From Marisediminitalea aggregata (GTDB taxonomy: Bacteria > Pseudomonadota > Gammaproteobacteria > Enterobacterales > Alteromonadaceae), in assembly GCF_900129565.1 (NCBI RefSeq), contig NZ_FQWD01000001.1, positions 434,001-498,000 of the forward strand: a stretch of DNA of 64,000 bases, written 5' to 3'. Numbering within the stretch: position 1 is the stretch's first letter; each line of letters begins with the position of its first letter. The translations under genes and the position numbers were made by a program. The notes beneath the pieces were generated by a model. That model ran no database searches. It had not been told where the DNA came from and worked only from the letters and a program-made list of their open reading frames with translations. This document shows, in pieces, positions 1-8,321 of the stretch.

Positions 1-330
1 TATGCAGAAATGCGCCGTCTGTACGGACAAGAAAAATACCACACTGCGTCGCGTTTTTTGCGCGAAATCCCGGTTGAGTGCGTAGAAGAGATAAGACTCA
101 AGACCACCGTTTCCCGCCCGGTGCCGAACCGCTTTAGTCGCTCAGTGTCTCACGAGAGTTTTGAACAAAGCGGCTTTACATTGGGACAACGCGTCCGACA
201 CAGAAAGTTTGGTGAAGGTGTTGTGCTAAACTATGAGGGTAGCGGTGATCACGCCAGGGTTCAGGTGAATTTTGACGAATTTGGCAGTAAGTGGCTGGTA
301 CTAAGTTTCGCAAAACTCGAACCGGCATGA
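1..330 (+). CDS. uvrD: DNA helicase II UvrD, C-terminal part
   Basis: This is the last ~109 residues of UvrD, the 3'-to-5' SF1 helicase of nucleotide-excision and mismatch repair. The gene enters from the left edge: the frame is open from base 1, ahead of the first internal ATG at 10. The segment reads YAEMRRLYGQEKYHTASRFL, then a CVEEIRLKTTVSRPV stretch, and ends in the small conserved tail GQRVRHRKFGEGVVLNYEGS, which matches the C-terminal domain of enterobacterial UvrD (established family knowledge). The helicase motifs are outside the window. Only 10 bases separate it from the next gene, so the two may be co-transcribed. Confidence 0.93.
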   Translation, partial: YAEMRRLYGQEKYHTASRFLREIPVECVEEIRLKTTVSRPVPNRFSRSVSHESFEQSGFTLGQRVRHRKFGEGVVLNYEGSGDHARVQVNFDEFGSKWLVLSFAKLEPA

Positions 331-340
331 GGAAACCTCA

Positions 341-1579
341 ATGCAACAAAAAGTCCTGATAATCGAAGACAGCAGTACCAGTCTGGCTCTACTAAAGAAA
401 CTGGTAGAGAGAGCAGGACTTAAACCGGTTGTCGCCACGACACTGGCAGAAGCGCGTCATATCTTTTTGCACAGTGATCCGGAACACTATTTGTGTGCCA
501 TTGTAGATTACCATTTGCCGGATGCGCCTAATGGCGAGGCCATCGACTACGCAATAGAAAGTTTCATTCCCACCATTGTGTCAACGGGTAAACTCGATGC
601 AGATACCCGCAACCGGGTGTTGGCAAAAGATGTGGTTGATTACATACCCAAGGAAAATGCCCAGGTATTCGACTACCTGATGAGACTGCTGTCTCGTTTG
701 GAAAAAAACAAAGGCATCGAAGTCATTGTGGCCGACCCTAAAAGGCAAAACCGTACTGCCATGGCCGCGTTATTGCGCCGACATAACTTTATTACGCTGG
801 AATGCGCCACAACTGAAGACGTAGAAACGCTTCTTGGCAAACATCCAAACGTGAAGCTCTTACTTATCGACAGCGAAATAAAAGGCGAACTGGCCACGCA
901 GTTTGTTGCCCACCTGCGCAAAACATACAGCAAAGAAACGTTAGCAATACTAGGCTTATCGGCCGACGAGAACAATTTGCTGTCAGCTCGCTTCATAAAG
1001 AGCGGCGCCAATGATTTTGTAAAAAAGCCGTTCTGTCACGAAGAGTTGCTATGCCGGATCACGCTCAACATAGACCTGATTGAAAAAGTCGAAACGATTC
1101 GGCGAACCGCAAACACCGATTACCTTACCGGACTGCCGAATCGCCGGCATTTCTTTTACACCGTAGACCAATATCAACAGGCCCCATTGTCTCACCAGTC
1201 AGTAGCACTGATTGATCTGGACCACTTTAAAAGAATCAACGATACGTACGGTCACGATGCGGGGGACGCTGTGCTCAAAGCCGTCGCCAGACGTATTGCG
1301 AGTCACTGTGCCGACCTGGTAGTGTCGCGCTTTGGCGGTGAAGAGTTTTGTGTGTATCTGCCCGACCTCCCCTCTGAAGCAGCAATAGAGAGAATCGAAG
1401 CGCTGCGCCAACACATTGCCTCAAACCCCGTGAACTTTAAGGACCAGATGTTACCCGTGACCGCCAGTATTGGGCTAACGACAGCATCTTCCACTAACGT
1501 TCATGAGATGCTTACCCGTGCTGACAAACTCTTATATCAGGCGAAAACCGGCGGAAGGAATCAGGTGGCGCACGACTAG
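341..1579 (+). CDS. Response regulator with two REC domains and a GGDEF domain
   Basis: Predicted diguanylate cyclase that makes cyclic di-GMP under control of two receiver domains. Domain order is REC1 (about 1-120, likely phospho-acceptor D56 in IVDYHLPD), REC2 (about 127-245, D177 in LLIDSEIKGE) and GGDEF (about 255-412). The active-site motif is FGGEEF at 331-336, a catalytically competent variant. The usual inhibitory I-site RxxD upstream of it is not present; HCAD sits there, so product inhibition may be weak (inference). No membrane segment, so cytosolic. The start has a good GAGGAAA ribosome-binding site ending 5 bases before the ATG. No kinase is adjacent, so the upstream partner is unknown. 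Confidence 0.9.
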   Translation: MQQKVLIIEDSSTSLALLKKLVERAGLKPVVATTLAEARHIFLHSDPEHYLCAIVDYHLPDAPNGEAIDYAIESFIPTIVSTGKLDADTRNRVLAKDVVDYIPKENAQVFDYLMRLLSRLEKNKGIEVIVADPKRQNRTAMAALLRRHNFITLECATTEDVETLLGKHPNVKLLLIDSEIKGELATQFVAHLRKTYSKETLAILGLSADENNLLSARFIKSGANDFVKKPFCHEELLCRITLNIDLIEKVETIRRTANTDYLTGLPNRRHFFYTVDQYQQAPLSHQSVALIDLDHFKRINDTYGHDAGDAVLKAVARRIASHCADLVVSRFGGEEFCVYLPDLPSEAAIERIEALRQHIASNPVNFKDQMLPVTASIGLTTASSTNVHEMLTRADKLLYQAKTGGRNQVAHD

Positions 1580-1701
1580 TCCCTCACAAGAAATCCTTTT
1601 TCTTTGCGAATATCAATAGCTTCTACCTATTTCTGCTCTGTCAAACCAGCAACCAATACTACTTGCTTAACATCACGGTTCAAAAAACGATCAATTATTA
1701 C

Positions 1702-1735
1702 TTGCAATAAACTTGATTACTCAAGTATTATGCAA
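1702..1735 (+). promoter_or_regulatory. Nested palindrome, likely operator of the MarR/MATE operon
   Basis: A perfect inverted repeat ACTTGA-TTAC-TCAAGT (1711-1726) sits inside a second pair of arms, TTGCAATA (1702-1709) and TATTATGCAA (1726-1735). It lies 25-58 bases before the ATG of the MarR-family gene, in an AT-rich promoter region. MarR dimers bind short palindromes overlapping their own promoter, so autorepression of this regulator and the downstream efflux gene is the natural reading (inference). Confidence 0.55.
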
Positions 1736-1759
1736 ATAGTTTAATGTTAAGGAACCACT

Positions 1760-2212
1760 ATGTCTTCACTCACACACTCCATGCAGTTAATTTTAACGCT
1801 GGTGAAAACACAGGGTCAGGTACTCAAACCTCTGGAAAGTACATTGTCTGTGCATGGCATCAGTTTTACCGAATGGCTGGTTATGCACCGCCTATACCAG
1901 TCCAGCGATCACACTATTAAACGCGTCTCGTTGGCCGACGCAATTGGTGTTACGGCCTCCGGGGTAACGCGTTTGCTATTGCCCATGGAAAAAGTCGGCT
2001 GGGTAGAACGCGTGACTAATGCTAGAGATGCCCGGGTTAGCCTGGTAAGACTTACATCTGGAGGGCTGGAAGCGTATCAACAAGCAACTAACAGTATCGA
2101 ACATGCCGCTAACCGGGTGACCAATATGATGAACCAGCAACAGGTGGAACAATGTATGGGGCTATTGTCGAGTTTGCACCTGTCAGCCATCGATGCTGCT
2201 CAACTCTCCTAA
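1760..2212 (+). CDS. MarR-family transcriptional regulator
   Basis: A 150-residue winged-helix regulator of the MarR family. The middle holds the DNA-binding region: SLADAIGVTASGVTRLL is the recognition helix area (about 57-73), followed by the wing with the family-typical N-A-R-D-A-R pattern at about 87-92. Family members usually repress efflux or stress genes and release DNA on binding small aromatic compounds. The MATE efflux gene starts 21 bases downstream in the same direction, and a strong palindrome lies upstream, so this is most likely the local repressor of a two-gene efflux operon (inference). The start is set by an AAGGAA site seven bases before the ATG. Confidence 0.88.
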   Translation: MSSLTHSMQLILTLVKTQGQVLKPLESTLSVHGISFTEWLVMHRLYQSSDHTIKRVSLADAIGVTASGVTRLLLPMEKVGWVERVTNARDARVSLVRLTSGGLEAYQQATNSIEHAANRVTNMMNQQQVEQCMGLLSSLHLSAIDAAQLS

Positions 2213-2233
2213 CCGCGAAATAAAGAGAAACAC

Positions 2234-3598
2234 ATGGAAGACCTGACTCAGGGATCGATTCCCAAACATCTTATTAAGCTTGCCGTTCCCATGGCCATTG
2301 GCATGCTGGTGCATACACTGTACCTCATGATAGACCTGTATTTTGTAGGGCAACTCGGTGAACACGCACTGGCTGGTGTCAGCGCCGCTGCTAACATTTC
2401 GATGTTTGTACTGGCACTCACGCAAATGCTGAATATAGGTACGGCAACGTTAATTTCCCATGCGGTAGGCCGCAAAGATCAGCATGACGCCAATAAGGTG
2501 TTTAACCAGTCCCTTACGCTGTCAGCAGTTATGGCGGCTCTGGTTCTGATTGCCGGTATTGCGATGACCCAACCCTATATGAATACCATGAGCCTTGACC
2601 CGCAGGTTCAAATACTGGGGGCCAATTATCTATACTGGTTCCTGCCCGGCCTGGCGTTGCAATTTGCCATTGTTGCTATGACCGCCGCCATGCGAGGCAC
2701 AGGCATTGTAAAACCGGCAATGCAGGTGCAAATGCTGTCATTGCTGGTCAATATTGTACTGACACCAATTCTGATCCACGGCTGGCTTACGGGCTATGCC
2801 ATGGGCGTAGCGGGCGCAGGACTTGCCAGTACGCTATCGGCGCTGTTTGCCACGCTGTTGCTGTGGCGCTATTTCAGCCGCATGACACAATACCTCAGCG
2901 TGAATAGACAACACCTGGCTCCTCATCCGTCAACCTGGCAGCGCTTGTTTAAAATTGGCTTTCCGGCGGGTGCTGAGTTTTTCCTTATGTTCACCTATAT
3001 GGCATTGGTGTATTGGGCAATTCAGCGGTTTGGCGCAAGCGCAACAGCGGGCTTTGGGATCGGCTCCAGAATGATGCAGGCACTTCTGTTACCCGCGATG
3101 GCGGTGGCATTCGCTTTGCCCGCGGTTGCCGGTCAGAATTTTGGTGCGCAATTGCCGCACAGGGTGAAAGATGCTTTCAGGCATGCAGTCGGTATCTGCT
3201 GTGCACTCATGCTCGCACTCACGTTGTTCTGTGTTTGGCAACCCGGCGTATTTCTGGACGCATTCTCCAACGATGCAGCGGTGCTGGCTGTCAGCGCAGG
3301 CTTCCTCGGCATTGTGTGCTTTAACTTTGTGCCATCCGGCGTGATTTTTAGCTGTTCGGGCATTTTTCAGGGGGTTGGTAATACCTGGCCGAGTCTGTGG
3401 AGCTCTGCCACACGACTGGTCACCTTTGCGGTGCCGCTGATGTGGCTAACTGCACAGCCCGACTTTTATATTGAGCAAGTCTGGTATTTGTCGGTAACGA
3501 CCGTGTGTGTGCAATCAGCCTTGTCGTTGTTTTTAGTGAGACGTGTTTTGCGTCCGCTCCAACCTGACACCAGTTCGATACCGACCAGCGCCAGCTGA
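2234..3598 (+). CDS. MATE-family multidrug efflux transporter
   Basis: A 454-residue inner-membrane antiporter of the MATE (multidrug and toxic compound extrusion) family, about twelve hydrophobic segments in two related halves. Family signatures visible are the N-terminal IPKHLIKLAVPMAIGML, the VDLYFVGQLG-like MIDLYFVGQLGEHALAGVS at about 31-50, and the AMRGTGIVKPAM loop after helix 5. The length is normal for the family. It extrudes cationic drugs in exchange for Na+ or H+; the substrate cannot be read from sequence. It is the second gene of the operon with the MarR-type regulator, whose palindromic operator probably sets its expression. Confidence 0.9.
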   Translation: MEDLTQGSIPKHLIKLAVPMAIGMLVHTLYLMIDLYFVGQLGEHALAGVSAAANISMFVLALTQMLNIGTATLISHAVGRKDQHDANKVFNQSLTLSAVMAALVLIAGIAMTQPYMNTMSLDPQVQILGANYLYWFLPGLALQFAIVAMTAAMRGTGIVKPAMQVQMLSLLVNIVLTPILIHGWLTGYAMGVAGAGLASTLSALFATLLLWRYFSRMTQYLSVNRQHLAPHPSTWQRLFKIGFPAGAEFFLMFTYMALVYWAIQRFGASATAGFGIGSRMMQALLLPAMAVAFALPAVAGQNFGAQLPHRVKDAFRHAVGICCALMLALTLFCVWQPGVFLDAFSNDAAVLAVSAGFLGIVCFNFVPSGVIFSCSGIFQGVGNTWPSLWSSATRLVTFAVPLMWLTAQPDFYIEQVWYLSVTTVCVQSALSLFLVRRVLRPLQPDTSSIPTSAS

Positions 3599-3612
3599 GG
3601 CAAGGGTGCTCG

Positions 3613-4065
3613 CTATTTTCGTACCGGCGTATAGTGTGCCGATACAATTGAAGCAGCACCTTCTTGCTCTGCTATTACCCAACTGCCGGTCATCGTAAAG
3701 CGGTTTTCGTTACCGTCCGGCATCGTCATCGCAAATACGACATGCCCGGTCACCACCGCGGTTTGCTGATAAATGCGCACATTGAGATCGCTGAGTGTCG
3801 CAACAGGCCCTGAGCGTTTTTTTGCCGGATCGTAAAACGCCACAACCTTTGCTTTGGTGTCGATTTCACCGACCGGAGAGACTTCAAGATAGCTATCGTG
3901 CAATATACGTTGCAGCGTAGTGGCATCAAACGCTAGTTGCGCGTCAACTTGTTGCTGTACCAGGGCTTTAGCCTGTTCAGGATCCAGTTCTGCGGCATGT
4001 ACAAGTGACGTCCACAGCGCAGCTACAAACCATACCAGTAAACCACATCGTTTAGTCTTCATCAT
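3613..4065 (-). CDS. Secreted SnoaL/NTF2-like (DUF4440-type) protein
   Basis: About 150 residues: a signal peptide (KTKRCGLLVWFVAALWTSLVHA, cut before AELDPEQ), then a small alpha+beta fold with the look of the NTF2-like/DUF4440 group: helix with FDATTLQRILHDSYLEVSP, then strands with YQQTAVVTGHVVFAM and FTMTGSWVIAEQEG. The function of these periplasmic single-domain proteins is unknown. A GTG at 4083 is possible, but the AAGGAAG site sits inside that extension and just before the ATG at 4065 (a second ATG follows at 4062), so I place the start at 4065. It is convergent with the MATE gene, with only 14 bases between the stops. Confidence 0.7.
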   Translation of the reverse strand: MMKTKRCGLLVWFVAALWTSLVHAAELDPEQAKALVQQQVDAQLAFDATTLQRILHDSYLEVSPVGEIDTKAKVVAFYDPAKKRSGPVATLSDLNVRIYQQTAVVTGHVVFAMTMPDGNENRFTMTGSWVIAEQEGAASIVSAHYTPVRK

Positions 4066-4236
4066 TTGGCTTCCTTTCTCCACACAGAAATAGTAGCCAA
4101 AAAACTAAACGTAATTGTATGGGCTGTAAACTGGCGAACTGTTACCAATCATGTCACCAGCAACGTCGTGAACTAAAGCCGTGCATCGAACTAACTTCCA
4201 GCCCTTTTCATTAGTCTTGGTGGATTACTCTGCCCT

Positions 4237-4704
4237 TTAACCTAACAAGGGCAAACGGTTGGACGCTTTGACTTCACGCAACGAAATGTTTGAACGAATT
4301 GCCGAAATACCCGGTAATTTACGCAACACCTTTTCCACAAACACGCTGTAATCGTCGAGGTCTTTAGCAACAACTTGCAACATGAAATCTGACTCACCCG
4401 TTGTATTATGGCACGACAATACATTCTCGGAGTTTGTGATAATTTGTTCAAACGCCCGAGTACTTTCCTCATCATGATGTGTACATGAGAGCTGTACGAA
4501 AGCGAGAACCCCGAACCCAAGCTTGCGTCTATCCAGATTAGCCTGATAGCTGTTAATAAAGCCCTCCGACTCAAGCCGCTTTAGCCTGCGCCAGCAAGGT
4601 GTCTCACTAAGTGAAAGGCGCGTAGACAACTTGGCATTAGTCAGCCTGCCATCCTCCTGCAAATGATGCAAAATAGATACATCTGTTTCGTCCAAACCAC
4701 TCAT
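4237..4704 (-). CDS. Lrp/AsnC-family transcriptional regulator
   Basis: A 155-residue feast/famine regulator. The N-terminal helix-turn-helix is clear: LDETDVSILHHLQEDGRLTN, then LSTRLSLSETPCWRRLKRLE, the recognition helix with the typical S-x-T-P-C-x-R-R pattern (about 33-42). The C-terminal RAM/AsnC ligand-binding domain spans about 70-150 (TGESDFMLQVVAKDLDDYSVF, with the GxxD turn that binds amino acids in relatives). It is divergent from a zinc alcohol dehydrogenase across a 144-base AT-rich spacer, so it may control that gene as well as itself (inference). Effector unknown. Confidence 0.88.
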   Translation of the reverse strand: MSGLDETDVSILHHLQEDGRLTNAKLSTRLSLSETPCWRRLKRLESEGFINSYQANLDRRKLGFGVLAFVQLSCTHHDEESTRAFEQIITNSENVLSCHNTTGESDFMLQVVAKDLDDYSVFVEKVLRKLPGISAIRSNISLREVKASNRLPLLG

Positions 4705-4848
4705 AGCAAGAATCCCCTATAAATAAACAACTATTAAAAGACTATTTCACAACCTATGAAAATTCAACGCAACAAAACAAGGTAATTTCAATACAACTGT
4801 CTATCATTTAACCCATCTAAAATTTGACCATTGGGAGTATGACTCGCC

Positions 4849-5889
4849 ATGAAAGCTGTCCTCATAGAACAATTTTCTCAACGTCCATCAATTCAACAGG
4901 TAGCTGACCCTACACCTAACAGTCATGGAGTTGTTATTCGTGTAAAAGCAACAGGTGTGTGCCGAAGTGACTGGCACTGCTGGCAAGGGCATGACACGGA
5001 TGTAGTACTTCCCCATGTACCGGGTCACGAATTTGCAGGTATTGTTGAAGCTGTTGGTAAAGACGTGTCTAAATTCAAGGTAGGTGACAGGGTAACCGTG
5101 CCATTTATTAATGCCTGTGGAAATTGTAATGAGTGCCATTCAGGCAATCATCAGGTGTGCGGAAATCAAACTCAGCCAGGCTTTACCCATTGGGGGTCAT
5201 TTGCGGAATATACGACTGTCGACCACGCTGACGTTAATTTGGTCACACTGCCTGAACACATGGATTTTACTACAGCAGCCAGCCTGGGATGCCGTTTTGT
5301 GACTGCGTTCAGAGCTGTCGTAGACCAAGGCGGAGTATCTGCCGGACAATGGGTTGCTGTTCACGGGTGTGGCGGTGTCGGGCTGTCTGCAATCATGATC
5401 GCAAGCGCAGCAGGTGCAAATGTCATCGCCGTGGACATTGCCGAGGACAAACTGGCATTGGCTAAATCACTGGGTGCTGTCATCACGTTAAATGCGAATA
5501 CTACCGATGACGTTGCTGCCGCTATCAAAGAGGTAACAAAAGGCGGAGCACATGTTTCATTAGATGCGCTAGGACATCCCGTTACCTGTGTGAATTCAAT
5601 AAACTGTTTGCGTAAACTCGGTAAACATATTCAGGTGGGCTTGTTATTGGCTGAACATGCTACACCGCCGATCCCGATGGATAATGTCGTTGCTAACGAA
5701 CTGCAAATTCTTGGTAGTCATGGGATGCAGGCTTTTCGCTACACCGCCATGATGGCACTAATCTTGTCAGGTAAACTTCAACCTGAAAAGCTACTTGGCA
5801 AAACCATTGCGCTGGAAGACGCTATTGATGCAATGGTAGACATGGACACATCAACATCTGTTGGCGTGACCGTAGTGACTCACTTTTGA
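4849..5889 (+). CDS. Zinc-dependent alcohol dehydrogenase (MDR family)
   Basis: A 346-residue medium-chain dehydrogenase. The catalytic-zinc ligands are visible in [11 protein letters not shown] (Cys38) and the GHE motif ([14 protein letters not shown], about 60-73). The structural-zinc loop is [15 protein letters not shown] (four Cys, about 91-105). The NAD(P) fold carries [10 protein letters not shown] near 176-185, followed by an acidic residue ([10 protein letters not shown]), favouring NAD. It oxidises an alcohol or reduces an aldehyde in the cytosol; the substrate is not evident. A GGGAG site precedes the ATG. The divergent Lrp-type regulator suggests regulation by an amino acid or related metabolite. 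A stem-loop follows the stop. Confidence 0.9.
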   Translation: MKAVLIEQFSQRPSIQQVADPTPNSHGVVIRVKATGVCRSDWHCWQGHDTDVVLPHVPGHEFAGIVEAVGKDVSKFKVGDRVTVPFINACGNCNECHSGNHQVCGNQTQPGFTHWGSFAEYTTVDHADVNLVTLPEHMDFTTAASLGCRFVTAFRAVVDQGGVSAGQWVAVHGCGGVGLSAIMIASAAGANVIAVDIAEDKLALAKSLGAVITLNANTTDDVAAAIKEVTKGGAHVSLDALGHPVTCVNSINCLRKLGKHIQVGLLLAEHATPPIPMDNVVANELQILGSHGMQAFRYTAMMALILSGKLQPEKLLGKTIALEDAIDAMVDMDTSTSVGVTVVTHF

Positions 5890-5896
5890 TCAGAAG

Positions 5897-5926
5897 CCAG
5901 AGCGAATGTTTAGTAAATCGCTCTGG
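5897..5926. terminator. Stem-loop between convergent genes
   Basis: Arms CCAGAGCGA and TCGCTCTGG (9 bp, perfect) around a 12-base AT-rich loop, between the convergent alcohol dehydrogenase and rarD genes. The T-run is broken (TGTTTACT), so it is a moderate bidirectional terminator candidate. Confidence 0.5.
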
Positions 5927-5929
5927 TGT

Positions 5930-6847
5930 TTACTCTTCAGTCACCACACTGGCAACCACTTTGCGCTGCTTCCTAAAGCCGCGCCAGGCATCAATGCTAA
6001 ACAACAGCAAACCAACCCACACCAGGGCGAAAGTGGTTAATCGAGCCGGTTCAAGTGGCTCCTGATAAAGCCATACCGCCAGAATGAACATCAGGGTAGG
6101 GCCAATGTACTGAAACAAGCCCAGGGTAGTGAACAGGATGCGTTTTGCCGCAGCGTTAAAGGCAAGTAATGGCATGGTCGTCACAACACCGGCAGCAAGC
6201 AGCCAGCCATTGAGCTCCCAGTCATTGGTCAGCATATTGCTTTGCTCACCCGCGAACATTGCCCAGTACAGTATTGCGAAGGGTAACAATACCAGGGTTT
6301 CCATAAAGAGGCCCGGCATAGGCTCTACCGGGATCTGCTTGCGGATTAAGCCGTAGACACTGAAGGTACACGCCAGCGTCAACGCTATCCAGGGCAGCGT
6401 ACCGTGCGCAACAATAATGTTTACCACACCGGCGATGGCCAGCAATACAGCAAACTTTTGCAATGGCCGCAGGCGTTCTTGCAGAATCAACCGCCCGAGA
6501 AACACGTTAATAATGGGATTGATGTAATAGCCTAAACTGGCCTCCAGCATGTAGTTGCTGTTAATGGCCCAGATGAATAGCAACCAGTTTGCACCCAGCA
6601 ATACGCTGGCCGCGGCCAGGCTTAGCATCAGCTTTTTGCTGGCAAAAATCGCCTTCATTTTGCCGATTTGCTTTAACGCCACCAGCAATACACACAGCAA
6701 TAACGCCGACCATATCACCCGGTGCATTAAAATATCGGTAGGCGGAACCTCAGTAATTTGCTTGAAATACAGCGGTGCAATACCCCACATGGTATACGCC
6801 GCGATAGCGTAAAACATACCCGCAAAAGCAACCGGTTTGGCTGACAC
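5930..6847 (-). CDS. rarD: RarD-type EamA-family permease
   Basis: A 305-residue inner-membrane protein with about ten hydrophobic segments in two EamA-like repeats. The N-terminus (GMFYAIAAYTMWGIAPLYFK) and the pattern LMHRVIWSALLLC followed by NWLLFIWAINSNYMLEASLG match RarD proteins, which were named from chloramphenicol sensitivity but whose substrate is uncertain. The start is a GTG at 6845-6847; a GGGAG site lies a few bases before it and no in-frame ATG fits better. It begins nine bases after the mgtE stop, so the two are one operon with mgtE first. Confidence 0.87.
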   Translation of the reverse strand: MSAKPVAFAGMFYAIAAYTMWGIAPLYFKQITEVPPTDILMHRVIWSALLLCVLLVALKQIGKMKAIFASKKLMLSLAAASVLLGANWLLFIWAINSNYMLEASLGYYINPIINVFLGRLILQERLRPLQKFAVLLAIAGVVNIIVAHGTLPWIALTLACTFSVYGLIRKQIPVEPMPGLFMETLVLLPFAILYWAMFAGEQSNMLTNDWELNGWLLAAGVVTTMPLLAFNAAAKRILFTTLGLFQYIGPTLMFILAVWLYQEPLEPARLTTFALVWVGLLLFSIDAWRGFRKQRKVVASVVTEE

Positions 6848-6856
6848 ACTATCTCC

Positions 6857-8194
6857 CTACAATAAAAACAGGCTGCCGAGGCCAAGGAATGCAACAAATC
6901 CCACAATATCGGTAACCGTGGTGAGAATAACCGACCCGGAAAGCGCAGGATCGATTTTCAACTTATCCAACACCACAGGCAGCAATACACCGGCCAGAGC
7001 AGCGGCCAGAATATTCATAAAAATAGCCAGGCAGATCACCAAGCCCAGCAGCGGGTCACTAAACCAGAAAAACGCCACAATGCCGATAACTAACGCCCAG
7101 ATAACGCCGTTCACCCCGCCGACTTTCAGTTCTTTGGTCATCAGAGCTTTCAGGTTCGCACCTGTAACCTGGCCTAGTGCCAGACCCCGTACAATCAGCG
7201 TTAGCGTCTGGCTTCCTGCAATCCCGCCCATGCTTGCTACCACAGGCATCAGCACAGCGAGCGCCACAACTTGCTGTAACGTTGCTTCGAACAACCCAAT
7301 AAACCAGGAAGCCAGAAATGCGGTGAGCAGGTTGATCCCCAACCACAACGCGCGACTGCGGGCACTTTTAGCGACGGGCGCAAATAAATCCTCGTCTTCA
7401 TCCATACCCGCGGTGGCCATCACCTGACGCTCGTAGTTTTCATTGACCAGTTCACTGGCACTTAAAATGTCGACCCGGCCTAACAGTTTGTTGGTATCGT
7501 CGACCACCGGCAACGCAGCAAAGCCACTGCGCTGCACCTGTAAAGACGCGGTAGTACTGTCGTCAGAGCCTTTAATTACCGGAATAAACTCCTCGGTAAG
7601 TTCCACCAGCGGCAAATGCTCTGGTGCACCGAACACTTTGGTTAGCTTCACAGCGGCAGAAAACTGTCCGGAACGGTTGATCAAAAAGATCGTATCACAA
7701 TGCTGTGGCACATTACGGCGAATGCGGCGCAAACCGTCGCGTACTTTGGCATTTAATGGCATTGCCAGTACGTCGTGCGAAATCCAGTGACCAATTTGCT
7801 CGTCGGGAAACTGTGTCGCGTCGCGGAAGTAGCCCTGTTGCTGGTCGTCCAGTGCCTGAAATGCCAGCTCCATCAGCTTGGCAGGCAATGAATCCATCAG
7901 CTCGAGTAAGTCCTCGGCGTCAATACCAGTGAGGATTTTGCTCCACTGATCGTCCTCGGTGGCTGAAATCAGCACTTCACGAGGGTCGCTCCGCATTTCT
8001 ACCAGCACGTCAATTTTGCGGTCATCCGGCAGGGCTTCCCACAACGACAAACGCTCTTCAACCGGCAGTGATTCCAGTAGCGTTGCTATTTCTACATGTT
8101 CTGCGGGCAGTAACGATTCCGCCACCGATTGCAGATCGTCATTTCCGTTGTCGGCAACAATTTCTTCAATCAGATTAGGTAATGGTTCGGCCAT
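6857..8194 (-). CDS. mgtE: Magnesium transporter MgtE
   Basis: A 445-residue MgtE-type Mg2+ channel. The order is the MgtE N-domain (about 20-125, helical, rich in acidic residues), two CBS domains (about 130-255, with VLAMPLNAKVRDGLRRIR and FAALPVVDDTNKLLGRVD), a plug helix and five membrane helices from about 290. The pore-region signature is present (LMPVVASMGGIAGSQTLTLI, about 315-334). In this family cytosolic Mg2+ bound to the N and CBS domains closes the pore. No M-box riboswitch is seen; the spacer to the divergent recQ is only 127 bases. Confidence 0.94.
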   Translation of the reverse strand: MAEPLPNLIEEIVADNGNDDLQSVAESLLPAEHVEIATLLESLPVEERLSLWEALPDDRKIDVLVEMRSDPREVLISATEDDQWSKILTGIDAEDLLELMDSLPAKLMELAFQALDDQQQGYFRDATQFPDEQIGHWISHDVLAMPLNAKVRDGLRRIRRNVPQHCDTIFLINRSGQFSAAVKLTKVFGAPEHLPLVELTEEFIPVIKGSDDSTTASLQVQRSGFAALPVVDDTNKLLGRVDILSASELVNENYERQVMATAGMDEDEDLFAPVAKSARSRALWLGINLLTAFLASWFIGLFEATLQQVVALAVLMPVVASMGGIAGSQTLTLIVRGLALGQVTGANLKALMTKELKVGGVNGVIWALVIGIVAFFWFSDPLLGLVICLAIFMNILAAALAGVLLPVVLDKLKIDPALSGSVILTTVTDIVGFVAFLGLGSLFLL

Positions 8195-8321
8195 AGCGCA
8201 CTCCGCCTAGGTACAAGTTAACTGGGCGTCACTATAGCACTTTTCCTTAAATTCCGAATGGGAAAAACTGATCTTAAAAAGGCCTGATAATTTCCTCAAA
8301 AACGCGTAAAATCTTCGCCCA

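Noticed and set aside
6837..7427. 196-codon plus-strand frame inside mgtE
   Set aside because: Shadow of the mgtE membrane domain; Thr/Pro/Ala/Asn-rich, no family.
8195..8321. Mg2+ riboswitch (M-box) before mgtE
   Set aside because: The spacer of 127 bases is shared with divergent recQ and lacks the long leader and conserved helices of an M-box.
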